From Chitinophagaceae bacterium (GTDB taxonomy: Bacteria; Bacteroidota; Bacteroidia; Chitinophagales; Chitinophagaceae), in contig JAIXWH010000028.1 in NCBI GenBank assembly GCA_027484165.1, forward strand, positions 1-58,325: a stretch of 58,325 nucleotides of DNA. Direction: 5' to 3'. A program made the translations under genes and the position numbers. The notes below the pieces were generated by a model. It was not told the DNA's origin. It saw only the letters and a program-made list of their open reading frames with translations, and searched no databases. This document shows positions 26,864 to 35,919 of the stretch, in pieces. Within the stretch, counting starts at the first letter, position 1; every line of letters starts with the position of its first letter.

Positions 26864-27508
26864 ATGAATAGAGATATTAACATACAAGAAGAATTAAGTG
26901 AAATAAGTATAATTGTTGCAAATATCCCATTTGTAAATGTTTACACTTGCTCATCTGATTATTTTGATGATTTATCAAATCAAGTACCTCTGCTTATTAA
27001 TGATTATAAGAATCAAAAATTCGAACTCAAAGACATTAATGTCAACAATACTTATCAAATCCCACAAGGATATTTTGATAATTTTTCAGAAAATGTAATT
27101 CAAGCAATCGATCATGATGTTAAAGCCAAAAAATCAACTATTTATAAATTAACCCCTGTTAGATTTGCAATTGCAGCTTGTATTGTTTCAATTCTTGGTA
27201 TTTTTATTTATAATTTTTCGCCAATAAAACAAAACAACAAACTTGACCCCAATACAGCTTCGTTAATTAAAGAGGCTGATCTTATTATTAACAATGGCAG
27301 CTTTGAAAATGAAATTAACGAAGTTGATGAAAAAGATTTAGTAAAATACTTACAAGAGAGAGGGCAAGATGTAGATGCTGCTTTGATTGCTTCTTTAGTT
27401 GATGAAACCCAATTGAATGATGAAGAGGTTAATTTATATGATGGCGAAACTCTCTCAAAATATATGTATGAACTAAATATTCAACAATCAAACTATAATA
27501 ATAACTAA
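26864..27508 (+). CDS. Single-pass membrane protein, probable anti-sigma factor
   Basis: 214 residues with one membrane helix (about 101-117, FAIAACIVSILGIFIYNF), a cytoplasmic N-terminal half and an acidic periplasmic C-terminal half. The N-terminal half carries two related motifs, SDYFDDLSNQV and QGYFDNFSENV; such GYFD/E motifs recur in Bacteroidota proteins encoded beside ECF sigma genes. No zinc-binding anti-sigma (ZAS) motif is visible. It starts 36 bases after the sigma gene. Anti-sigma function is inferred from topology and position, not from a recognised domain. Confidence 0.75.
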   Translation: MNRDINIQEELSEISIIVANIPFVNVYTCSSDYFDDLSNQVPLLINDYKNQKFELKDINVNNTYQIPQGYFDNFSENVIQAIDHDVKAKKSTIYKLTPVRFAIAACIVSILGIFIYNFSPIKQNNKLDPNTASLIKEADLIINNGSFENEINEVDEKDLVKYLQERGQDVDAALIASLVDETQLNDEEVNLYDGETLSKYMYELNIQQSNYNNN

Positions 27509-27518
27509 ATTATACAAA

Positions 27519-27950
27519 ATGAGAAACAAATTAATTGCATTAATTTCTTTTACATTCCTTTTTATTTCTGCTATTGCACAGGAAAATAATCCAGATGGAA
27601 GAGGCAAAGGTGATCAAAAAATCAAGGCGCTTTATATAGCTTACATGACAGAACAATTAAACTTGAACGAAAACGAAGCTCAGAAATTTTGGCCTCTTCA
27701 TAGAGATTATAGCGATGAAATGAGATCAAATAGAAAAGAAAGTGGATCCGAGTTAGAAAGAGAAGAGGCTTCACTCAACGTTAAAAAAAAATATAACGAT
27801 CGTTTTGCAAAAATCATTGGCAAAGAACGAACCGAAAATTTTTATAAAAAAGACAGGGAGTTCAGAGAAAAACTTGTAAAAAAGATTAAAGAAAAAAGAT
27901 TCGAACAAAAACAAAATCATCCAAGAAACAATAAAAGAGATAACCCATGA
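27519..27950 (+). CDS. Small secreted helical protein, sensor-like (Spy/CpxP-like)
   Basis: 143 residues: a signal peptide (about 1-20, ending AIAQE) and then highly charged helices, including LNLNENEAQKFWPLHRDYSDEM, followed by a Lys/Arg/Glu-rich tail. Proteins of this kind next to ECF sigma genes are commonly annotated as sensors of the sigma factor and resemble Spy/CpxP periplasmic chaperones in helical content. It starts 10 bases after the anti-sigma-like gene, so the three probably form one transcript. Its end is only 10 bases from a convergent gene. Confidence 0.75.
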   Translation: MRNKLIALISFTFLFISAIAQENNPDGRGKGDQKIKALYIAYMTEQLNLNENEAQKFWPLHRDYSDEMRSNRKESGSELEREEASLNVKKKYNDRFAKIIGKERTENFYKKDREFREKLVKKIKEKRFEQKQNHPRNNKRDNP

Positions 27951-27960
27951 TTTTGTATAC

Positions 27961-28719
27961 TCATGATTTTTTCGAACATCCTATTATCGGATTTTTAATA
28001 TCATGATAAAACAAAAAAGTCCATCCATCTAGATTTCCCTGATCCCACCACTGTGCTCTTAATTGCATACTTTTTCTTCCGTCAAAGTCATACTTGGCTA
28101 CAAATTTGCTTTTCATTTGTTGAGCTTGAGGTGCATCATCAGCACCAAAAAAAACAGTTTGATCACCTTCTTCAATCCAAAAAACAGTATGATATTCTGA
28201 ATGCGCAGCTGTTTTTTTGTATGTAATATAATTATCTATCTTACCGCTATCTTCCAATAAAACAAGATTGTTTGCATTTTTTTCCAAAACTTCGATTTGC
28301 TCTTTCTTATATGAAGGATTGCCTGGAGTTAATGCAAGTTGAAGCTCATCCTTGTTTACATAATAAGTTGCTTGAGGAAAACTTAAAAAACTTTGCCTTA
28401 ATATTGAATCATGTTTTCCAATACCACCAGCATGGTCTTTATGTAGATGACTTAATAAAACTTTTGTAACATTCATTGGATCTATGTTGTTTTTAATAAG
28501 ATTTTCATGAATAGTTAATACCCCTGATGGGTTTGAATATCCTAAGCCACAATCTAAAATTATAGTATCATTTTCAGTGATGATTACAAATGGCTGAATT
28601 TCAACCAGCAAACTACCCACTGGTCTAGTTTGTAAGTTGTCTTGTAACTTATTGAATGGAATAAACTCTTTTGTATGATCGATTGTATAACTTCCTTCAC
28701 TTAATGGTACTATTATCAT
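27961..28719 (-). CDS. Metallo-beta-lactamase-fold hydrolase
   Basis: 252 residues with the metal-binding motif HLHKDHAGG, an Asp-Gly-type start of the fold (TIILDCGLGYSN) and later His/Asp ligands in HSEYHTVFWIEEGD and FFGADDAP. The fold covers lactonases, glyoxalases and other hydrolases; the long N-terminal strand hairpin and the AHSEYHT segment are like lactonase/AttM-type enzymes but substrate is not resolved. No signal peptide, so cytoplasmic. It converges on the sensor-like gene with 10 bases between stops and has its own promoter at 28743-28772. Confidence 0.85.
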   Translation of the reverse strand: MIIVPLSEGSYTIDHTKEFIPFNKLQDNLQTRPVGSLLVEIQPFVIITENDTIILDCGLGYSNPSGVLTIHENLIKNNIDPMNVTKVLLSHLHKDHAGGIGKHDSILRQSFLSFPQATYYVNKDELQLALTPGNPSYKKEQIEVLEKNANNLVLLEDSGKIDNYITYKKTAAHSEYHTVFWIEEGDQTVFFGADDAPQAQQMKSKFVAKYDFDGRKSMQLRAQWWDQGNLDGWTFLFYHDIKNPIIGCSKKS

Positions 28720-28742
28720 TTTGTAGTTTTATAATGAATATG

Positions 28743-28772
28743 CAAAAATAAATTCGAATAAATTAATTTCAA
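28743..28772 (-). promoter_or_regulatory. Bacteroidota-type promoter (TTG-N19-TATTTTTG)
   Basis: On the minus strand TTG (28770-28772), a 19-base spacer and TATTTTTG (28743-28750) fit the consensus. The box ends 23 bases before the hydrolase ATG at 28719. Confidence 0.5.
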
Positions 28773-28819
28773 TTTAAGTTGATGCTATTTTGTAGATTTT
28801 TTTGTTTTCTTTTGTAATA

Positions 28820-29626
28820 ATGTCGTTATTCTTTTGTTCATTAAATTCTGGAAGCAATGGTAATTCATACCTGATAGGCAATCATCATGATAATATATTA
28901 ATTGATGGCGGACTATCATGTAAAGAAACTGAAAAAAGACTAAAAGAGGTTGATTTGTCAATAAAATCAATCAAAGGTATTTTTATTTCACACGAACATA
29001 TTGATCATATTAAAGGTGTTGAAATGATCGTAATGAAACATGGAATTCCTATCTACATTACAGAAAAAACATATAGTAATAGTAAATTAAAATTACCTTC
29101 AGACAAAGTAAAATTTATTACCCTACAGCAAACTATAAAAATTGGGACTTTAGCTATTAAACCTTTTCCGAAATCTCATGATGCAATAGATCCTTGTAGT
29201 TTTATCATTAACAATAATACTTATTGCATTGGTGTGCTAACCGATATTGGAATTTGTTGTAATCATGTAATAGAAGCGTTCAAATCTTGCAATGCTGTTT
29301 TTTTGGAAGCAAACTATGATCAAAAAATGCTCTTTAATGGATCATACCCTTTTCATCTTAAAAGAAGAATCAGTGGAGATAATGGACATTTATCCAATGA
29401 CCAAGCATTGGAATTGTTTATCAATCACAGAAATAAGAATTTGAAATACTTGCTACTTTCCCATTTATCTCAGGAAAATAACCACCCTGATTTGGTTTTA
29501 GAATTATTTAAGTCTAACAGTACAAACACTGAAATACATTTAGCCTCAAGACACAAGCCAACTCCACTTTTTGTATTAGGTGATGATAAGAAAGCAATCT
29601 CTTCAAAACAGCTTCACCTGTTTTAA
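28820..29626 (+). CDS. Metallo-beta-lactamase-fold hydrolase, YycJ/WalJ-like
   Basis: The start is placed at ATG 28820 (268 residues): it gives the family opening SLFFCSLNSGSNGNSYLIG, while the alternative TTG at 28802 adds nothing conserved. Metal ligands are in ISHEHIDHIKG, followed by SHDAIDPCSF, LTDIG and LEANYDQ. YycJ-type proteins are cytoplasmic exonuclease-like or cell-wall-linked hydrolases. It converges on rodA with 8 bases between stop codons. Function beyond the fold is not certain. Confidence 0.88.
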   Translation: MSLFFCSLNSGSNGNSYLIGNHHDNILIDGGLSCKETEKRLKEVDLSIKSIKGIFISHEHIDHIKGVEMIVMKHGIPIYITEKTYSNSKLKLPSDKVKFITLQQTIKIGTLAIKPFPKSHDAIDPCSFIINNNTYCIGVLTDIGICCNHVIEAFKSCNAVFLEANYDQKMLFNGSYPFHLKRRISGDNGHLSNDQALELFINHRNKNLKYLLLSHLSQENNHPDLVLELFKSNSTNTEIHLASRHKPTPLFVLGDDKKAISSKQLHLF

Positions 29627-29634
29627 AAAATCCT

Positions 29635-30981
29635 TTATCTCAATACCATTTGCCTATCTGCATCTAATCTGAGTAAAATAAAAATCAGAATTGTGAAAGT
29701 CAGTAATGATGATCCCCCATAACTCATTAATGGTAATGTTATACCAATAACAGGAGCTAATCCAATTGTCATACAAATATTCACTGCTACGTGAAAGAAA
29801 ATTATTGCAGCAACAGAATACGCATATACTCTTGAAAAGGTACTTCTTTGTCGTTCAGCAATCATTATAATTCTCAATAACAATGTTAAATATAACAACA
29901 TCAAAATTGTGCAACCAACAAAACCAAAATTTTCACCTAATGAAGTAAAAATGAAATCTGTATGCTGCTCTGGAACAAAATCGCCCTGAGTTTGCGTGCC
30001 TTTTAAAAAACCTTTGCCCCAAAAACCACCTGATCCTATTGCAATTTTAGATTGCTTAACGTTATAGTTCTCTTTTTCTTTTGAAGGATATTTTTTGCTG
30101 GTTTTTGATATGTTTATTTTATTATTTTCTTCGTCATAAGGATTATCTCTTCCAACCATACTGAAAATTCTTTCAGTTTGATATTTTTGAAATACATTTT
30201 TAAATAAAAAGGGTACAACAGCACCGACGAAAAATATGCTTAATAGCCATATTGCAATGAGTGATATCAATAAATTTTTATGGCGTTTAAATTTTCTTTT
30301 CAAAAAGTAAATAATCGCGATAATCAACAATGAAATTACAACCACTAATTGCATCGTTGTAAATAACAAAGCTGAAACCAATAATACTCCAAGAGAGGCG
30401 CCTATTATTAAATAAACAGGAGGAAATCCTTCTCTATACATAGGTAATAAAAAAGCAAAATATACGAGAGCGAGTCCAGTTTCGTTTTGTAAAAGAGAAA
30501 AGACAATTGGCAGAAAACAGATAAAAGATGCAATTACTTGTGATTGCGACTTGTTAAAATCAATTTCTGGCCTTGATAAATATTTTGACAACGCCAAAGC
30601 GGTAAATATTTTACCTGTTTCTACTGGCTGAAGATTCATAAAACCAAGTGGAATCCAGCTTTTTGAGCCATTCACATTTTTACCGATAATAAATGTCAGA
30701 ATCATAAGAACAATGCCAATCAGATATAAAATATTCGGTGTTGCGGTTAGTAATTTGCTATCCATAAGCATAATAAAAATGGCAATCACTATACACACTA
30801 AAAAATAAATAAATTGTTTGCTGTAATTTTTTTTGAACGCAAATAAACTTTGAATAAAATGATCGTTTGATTTATATTCAACTGAAAAAATACAAAGCAT
30901 TCCAATTATTGAAATGACAAAAAATAAAGCAATTGTAATCCAATCTTTCTCAGCCGATATGTTGGGTTTCCGTTGATACAT
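29635..30981 (-). CDS. rodA: Rod-shape SEDS glycosyltransferase RodA
   Basis: 448 residues of the SEDS (FtsW/RodA/SpoVE) family with about ten membrane helices. The conserved pieces are KNVNGSKSWIPLGFMNLQP early on, the extracytoplasmic GSGGFWGKGFLKGTQT and FVPEQHTDFIFT, and the C-terminal PLMSYGGSSLL. RodA polymerises lipid II into glycan strands with PBP2, encoded 2 bases upstream. Last gene of the mreB-mreC-mreD-PBP2-rodA operon. Position beside PBP2 and MreCD supports RodA rather than FtsW. Confidence 0.95.
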   Translation of the reverse strand: MYQRKPNISAEKDWITIALFFVISIIGMLCIFSVEYKSNDHFIQSLFAFKKNYSKQFIYFLVCIVIAIFIMLMDSKLLTATPNILYLIGIVLMILTFIIGKNVNGSKSWIPLGFMNLQPVETGKIFTALALSKYLSRPEIDFNKSQSQVIASFICFLPIVFSLLQNETGLALVYFAFLLPMYREGFPPVYLIIGASLGVLLVSALLFTTMQLVVVISLLIIAIIYFLKRKFKRHKNLLISLIAIWLLSIFFVGAVVPFLFKNVFQKYQTERIFSMVGRDNPYDEENNKINISKTSKKYPSKEKENYNVKQSKIAIGSGGFWGKGFLKGTQTQGDFVPEQHTDFIFTSLGENFGFVGCTILMLLYLTLLLRIIMIAERQRSTFSRVYAYSVAAIIFFHVAVNICMTIGLAPVIGITLPLMSYGGSSLLTFTILIFILLRLDADRQMVLR

Positions 30982-30983
30982 TT

Positions 30984-33089
30984 TTAATTTATTCTCTTTT
31001 TACCTTTTTTCTTTTTTTCTATAATCGCAGAAGGTTTTATTTCTTTTTTTTCAGATTTTTTTGGTGGAATATTGTTTGTTTTATCTTCATGTAAATCTTC
31101 ATTGTCGATTTGATCGTCTTCTATTCCTACGGTATCTTTAACAGATTTGATGTATCCTTTTTCAATCAAATATTTTTTATCTTTTGAATGTCTGATTGAA
31201 TCCTGACGTCTTATTTCTTTATAAATATTTTTGGGGAATAGATTTAAGTTAGACAAGTATTCAATTCTGTCTTTTCTTGGTTTTTCAGTAATTGAGTCTT
31301 TTAAATATTTTTCAATCATCAATCCAACAATTGGAGCAGCATAAGTGCCCCCAAATCCGCCACTGTTTTCTACAACGCACATGATTGCAATTTTAGGATT
31401 GTCTCTTGGTGCAAATCCACAAAAAAAGGAGTGATTTTGTTGTTTAACACCTCGGTAATAATTTTCTACTGTTCCTGTCTTACCGCAAATTACAATATCT
31501 TTTACTTTGGCTCCAACACCTGTACCATTATCAACAACATTCTGCATTCCATCATGTACGGCATTGAAAATTTCTAAGGGAATATCAATAGGCCTATTTT
31601 TCTTTTTATATTTTGTCAGCAAACCAAATTTATCGCCACCTTCAATTGAATCTACAATATGCGGTGTAATGTACCAGCCTTTGTTAGCTATATAAGCCAT
31701 TTCGTTGGCCACTTGTAATGGGGTAACCGATACCTCTCCCTGACCAATACTTACTGATCTGAAAGTGCAAAAATTCCATCTACCTTTTCCGTAAATTTTA
31801 TTATAGGTCTCCGGTTTAGGAATATTTCCTGATTTTTCTGATGGAATATCAATACCTAATTTGTGACCTAACCCAAACGAATACATGTAATTATCCCAAC
31901 TTGATAAAGCAATTTCAACATTAGGATATTTAGGATTATCGATTACCCGTTGCATCACATTTGCAAAATAAGTATTGTCAGATAATGTGATAGCTCCTCT
32001 TAAATCAAACGTACCCAAATCCAAACACTTCATAGGTTTTCCTCCTCCACAACCATAAAATGCACCAGAGCAACTAAATTTAGTATCTGTATTAATTACT
32101 CCTTCGTGCAAACCAATCAAAGCTTGTAATGTTTTAAAGGTGGATCCTGGAGAGTAAGTTGCACTAACAGTTCTGTTCAATAATGGTAATGAAGGATTTA
32201 AAAATAACTCTGAAAAATGTTTGCGCCTCTCACTCCCTGTTAAATAATTGGGCTGATAAGTTGGAGCACTTATCATTGCTAAAACGCCTCCCGTTCTGGG
32301 ATCTATTGCAACGATAGAACCTAATTTATTTTTCATTAGTTTTTCTCCTAACTGCTGAAGTTCTATATCGATTGATGTATAAATATTTTGGCCGGCTGTA
32401 GCAACAGTATCATATTGCCCATTTTCCATCCTTTCGGTGAGTCTGTTTTTGTTGTCACGTTTCCAATATTCGATTCCTCTAACACCCATCAATACTTTCT
32501 CATAACTTCTTTCAAGACCAGTCATTCCTGCATAATCACCAGGCACATAGCCTTCATCTGGATGCTTTTTCAAAAAATTAGTGTCAACTTCTGCAGTGTA
32601 ACCAAGAACGTTAGCAGCAGCATCATATGGAAAGCTTCTGATAGAACGATCTTGTAAATAAAACGCCGGAGTAAATTTATAAAGCGATTCGTTGAGCTTT
32701 GCCATTTTGTCTGTACTGAGCAAAGGTGCAAATACTGAAGGTCTCGATCTTCCATTTTTGATTATGAGTTCAACTATTCTCTTTTTAAATTGTGCTGTAT
32801 CTATATTTAAAATATTACAAAGTGCAAGTGTGTCAATACCTCTCAATTTATTTGGGGTAACCATTAAATCCGAAATATTGGTGTTTTGTAAAATTGCATT
32901 TTTTTTTCTATCAAATATTATTCCTCTGTCTGGATAAATCACTTTCCTGAACAATCCCTGATCTTCCGCCAAATCTTTGTATTTACTTGTAATTACTTGA
33001 AGGGTAAACAATCTTAAAATAATAATGACAAACAATAAAATAAAAATCAGTATGATTGTATTTTTTCTTGATTCGTGAAAAACTGGCAC
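30984..33089 (-). CDS. mrdA: Penicillin-binding protein 2 (elongasome transpeptidase)
   Basis: 701 residues: N-terminal membrane anchor (about 10-30), dimerisation/pedestal domain, and transpeptidase domain with active-site Ser316 in SPGSTFK, SDN at 370-372 and KTG at 537-539. It crosslinks peptidoglycan made by RodA. Three cysteines (340, 347, 355) lie in the loop between the first two motifs. The C-terminus (about 610-701) is a long Lys/Glu/Asp-rich tail absent from E. coli PBP2. A gap of 80 bases separates it from mreD, and 2 bases from rodA. Confidence 0.94.
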   Translation of the reverse strand: MPVFHESRKNTIILIFILLFVIIILRLFTLQVITSKYKDLAEDQGLFRKVIYPDRGIIFDRKKNAILQNTNISDLMVTPNKLRGIDTLALCNILNIDTAQFKKRIVELIIKNGRSRPSVFAPLLSTDKMAKLNESLYKFTPAFYLQDRSIRSFPYDAAANVLGYTAEVDTNFLKKHPDEGYVPGDYAGMTGLERSYEKVLMGVRGIEYWKRDNKNRLTERMENGQYDTVATAGQNIYTSIDIELQQLGEKLMKNKLGSIVAIDPRTGGVLAMISAPTYQPNYLTGSERRKHFSELFLNPSLPLLNRTVSATYSPGSTFKTLQALIGLHEGVINTDTKFSCSGAFYGCGGGKPMKCLDLGTFDLRGAITLSDNTYFANVMQRVIDNPKYPNVEIALSSWDNYMYSFGLGHKLGIDIPSEKSGNIPKPETYNKIYGKGRWNFCTFRSVSIGQGEVSVTPLQVANEMAYIANKGWYITPHIVDSIEGGDKFGLLTKYKKKNRPIDIPLEIFNAVHDGMQNVVDNGTGVGAKVKDIVICGKTGTVENYYRGVKQQNHSFFCGFAPRDNPKIAIMCVVENSGGFGGTYAAPIVGLMIEKYLKDSITEKPRKDRIEYLSNLNLFPKNIYKEIRRQDSIRHSKDKKYLIEKGYIKSVKDTVGIEDDQIDNEDLHEDKTNNIPPKKSEKKEIKPSAIIEKKKKGKKRIN

Positions 33090-33169
33090 TTCAGAATGAT
33101 TTTTAATTTTTATTATAACTGCAGAAGTAAAACTGATTTGTAAATTTCAATAAAAAAGATGAGAATTTG

Positions 33170-33703
33170 CTAAATGGTATTTGTTTTAAATTTCTGGTTT
33201 CTTGAAAAAAGCATTTCAGTAACCAATATCAACATAAAACTCAGTAAAGAAGATAGCATTGTTTTAATAAAAAAATATCCTACATCAGCAAATTGCCATG
33301 ACTCCAGCAAAAAGAGCCATGCATTATGTATTAAAACTAAAATTCCAATGTAGAAAAAATATGGGGTAATCCCTCCCATACTTTTTATTGATGGTTCATT
33401 ATAATTGGATTCAGCGCCTTGTTGAGAAATCAATAAATTGATGATAAAAGGCCGGATATAGGCTACCAATACACATGCTGCTGCATGAAAACCAGGTTGA
33501 TACCTAAATCCATCAATAGTATATCCCAATAAAAAACCAATCAACATCAACATCGATCTGTTTATTTTGAAAGGCAACCATAAAATAAAAATAAAATACA
33601 GATAAGGAGTAATCATCTGGTGAAGAATGATTTTATCCAGGACGAAGACCTGAAAAAAAACAATGATTACAAATCGAATTATATTTTTAAAAACTCCTGT
33701 CAT
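33170..33703 (-). CDS. mreD: Rod-shape-determining protein MreD
   Basis: 177 residues with about five membrane helices, no long soluble domain, and a position directly after mreC with a 4-base overlap. MreD is a poorly conserved inner-membrane partner of MreC in the elongasome; the call depends on the operon as much as on sequence. Confidence 0.88.
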   Translation of the reverse strand: MTGVFKNIIRFVIIVFFQVFVLDKIILHQMITPYLYFIFILWLPFKINRSMLMLIGFLLGYTIDGFRYQPGFHAAACVLVAYIRPFIINLLISQQGAESNYNEPSIKSMGGITPYFFYIGILVLIHNAWLFLLESWQFADVGYFFIKTMLSSLLSFMLILVTEMLFSRNQKFKTNTI

Positions 33704-34554
33704 TGTTGTCCTTTAACTTTTTCAAGCATTGCTGTAACTCCATCTTGATCTTTATTTTGTATAATATATACGTAAGTCAGGTTATAAAAATTTGTCGCAC
33801 TCTTACAAAAAATTTTAAAATTATTACTTGCCTTCTCATTGTAAACTTTAGTCACACTTCCTATTTTAATTCCTAATGGGAATGCGGTACTAAAACCACT
33901 GGTGATAATCATATCGCCTTTGCATATTTTAGCACTCTTTGATATCCCTGATAAAATTAAAGTTTCAGGGTCCTTCCCATCCCAAAGCAATGTTCCTGTT
34001 TCCCCTGTTTTGTATAGTTTTCCGCTGATATGACTATCCTTATGCAGCAAACTCATCACGATTGCGTAATCTTGATTCACGCCGACAATGATTCCAACTG
34101 CGTTTCCATAAGGATCTATAATCCCCATCCCCTCCTTTAAATTGTCTTTTTTACCTCTGTCTAATACGATGTAATTGATTTGATTGGTGACAGAATTTGA
34201 CACTACTCTTGCACTCAAATAACTGTATTTTTTGAATGTTGAAAATGAATCCAGTTTTAAAGAATCTATTTGAAGTTGAGTTGCTGAATCTGGAATAGAA
34301 AAATCAGATTTTAATTTATTGTACAAATTTTCATTTACTCTTATGAGTGAGTCATTCATTTTTTTCAAATGAAAATATTGATTGATGTTGTTATAACGAC
34401 TATTGATTTTTCCGGTTACTTTATTAAATGATTCTGCAAAAACAGCGTTATGATATTTGCTGTAGCTTACAATCAAATAAATAGAAAATATTTGCAGAAA
34501 AAGAAACAGCAACAAATTAAAATGTTGACGAATAAAAAGAAAAATATTTCTCAA
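33700..34554 (-). CDS. mreC: Rod-shape-determining protein MreC
   Basis: 284 residues: a membrane anchor (about 8-28), a coiled-coil stretch (about 45-90) and the beta-rich MreC domain with VVSNSVTNQINYIVLDRGKK, GMGIIDPYGNAVGIIVGV and TSGFSTAFPLGIKIGSV. MreC is an extracytoplasmic scaffold that activates the RodA-PBP2 pair. It lies 59 bases after mreB and overlaps mreD by 4 bases. Confidence 0.93.
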   Translation of the reverse strand: MRNIFLFIRQHFNLLLFLFLQIFSIYLIVSYSKYHNAVFAESFNKVTGKINSRYNNINQYFHLKKMNDSLIRVNENLYNKLKSDFSIPDSATQLQIDSLKLDSFSTFKKYSYLSARVVSNSVTNQINYIVLDRGKKDNLKEGMGIIDPYGNAVGIIVGVNQDYAIVMSLLHKDSHISGKLYKTGETGTLLWDGKDPETLILSGISKSAKICKGDMIITSGFSTAFPLGIKIGSVTKVYNEKASNNFKIFCKSATNFYNLTYVYIIQNKDQDGVTAMLEKVKGQQ

Positions 34555-34613
34555 CGGTTATTTTATTTTTGAAGTCTCACTACAATAAAAAAATGAATAG
34601 AAATATTATGCTC

Positions 34614-35639
34614 TTATCTCATTACGAATGGGAATCTATCATAATTTTTTAGTGCTATTCCGGTTCCCCTTACCACACTTTTTAGTGGGTCATCAGCAAC
34701 ATGTACAGGAAGTTTAATCTTGTTCATCAGTCTTTTATCCAAACCTCTTAATAAAGATCCACCACCAGTGATGTATAAACCACGACGATAAATATCAGCG
34801 GCCAATTCTGGAGGAGTTGTTTCCAATGCCTGCAGAATTGCTTCTTCGATTTTGAAAATACTTTTATCCAAGGCTTCTGCAACTTCCTGATAGCTAACCA
34901 TTACCTGCTTTGGAATACCCGTCACCAAGTCTCTTCCATTAACGGCCATGTCTTCAGGTGGATTATCCAAATCTTTTAGAGCGGCGCCCACTTGAATTTT
35001 AATTTGTTCGGCTGTACGTTCTCCGATTAATAAACTATGATATCTTCTTAAAGCCTCTTTAATATCTGCAGTAAATTCATCTCCTGCAATTCTGATACTT
35101 TGATCACATACGATACCTGCTAATGCAATAACGGTAATGCCTGTGGTACCACCACCAATATCGATAATCATATTTCCAACGGGCTCTTCTACATCAATAC
35201 CAATACCTAATGCAGCAGCCATGGGTTCGTGAATCAAATAAACTTCTTTAGCACCTGCTTGTTCAGCACTATCTCTTACCGCTCTCTTTTCTACTTCAGT
35301 AATGCTGCTTGGAATACAAATCATCATTCGCCAACTTGGTGCAAACAAAGGTTTTTTTGGATATACCAATTTGATTAATTCTCTAATCATTAATTCAGCG
35401 GCGTTGAAATCTGCAATAACTCCATCTCTTAAAGGACGAACAGTTCTGATGCTTTCATGCGTTTTTTCATGCATCATCAATGCTTTCTTTCCAACGGCTA
35501 AAAGAAGTTTAGGATTATTTCTATCTAATGCTACAATTGATGGTTCGTTTACAACAACCTCATCATTATGAATAATAAGCGTGTTGGCAGTGCCGAGATC
35601 AATTGCTATTTCTTGTGTAAAAAAATTAAAAATTCCCAT
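34614..35639 (-). CDS. mreB: Rod-shape-determining actin homologue MreB
   Basis: 341 residues of bacterial actin: FTQEIAIDLGTANTLI (phosphate 1), DIGGGTTGITVIALAG (phosphate 2), GERTAEQIKIQVG, and ITGGGSLLRGLDK (adenosine). Length and motifs match MreB closely. It forms membrane-bound filaments that orient the elongasome, which indicates a rod-shaped cell. First gene of the operon, with a near-consensus promoter upstream. Confidence 0.97.
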   Translation of the reverse strand: MGIFNFFTQEIAIDLGTANTLIIHNDEVVVNEPSIVALDRNNPKLLLAVGKKALMMHEKTHESIRTVRPLRDGVIADFNAAELMIRELIKLVYPKKPLFAPSWRMMICIPSSITEVEKRAVRDSAEQAGAKEVYLIHEPMAAALGIGIDVEEPVGNMIIDIGGGTTGITVIALAGIVCDQSIRIAGDEFTADIKEALRRYHSLLIGERTAEQIKIQVGAALKDLDNPPEDMAVNGRDLVTGIPKQVMVSYQEVAEALDKSIFKIEEAILQALETTPPELAADIYRRGLYITGGGSLLRGLDKRLMNKIKLPVHVADDPLKSVVRGTGIALKNYDRFPFVMR

Positions 35640-35676
35640 GTTTTTCTTTATAAATCTATACTGAAAGGTAACCTTA

Positions 35677-35707
35677 CAAAATTGAAGTAATTTATTGTAA
35701 ATAACAA
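35677..35707 (-). promoter_or_regulatory. Near-consensus promoter of the mre operon
   Basis: On the minus strand TTG (35705-35707), 20 bases and CAATTTTG (35677-35684), one mismatch from TAnnTTTG, lie about 38 bases ahead of mreB. Confidence 0.35.
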
Positions 35708-35919
35708 CGTAATGTAGTTTATTTTCAAACTATTTAATAACATCTTTTTTAAAATGGAATTATATGTTGCTAATAAAATTAGTTTTTGTAACAGAATTCG
35801 CTCTCTTAAACAAATTCAAATATTTTATTTCATCCCATCAACTTACAAATGTTAAGAGAATTTTACTATTTTGAGAGCTTAAAAACTTATTTATCCATTA
35901 AATCAATAAAACCTAAACT

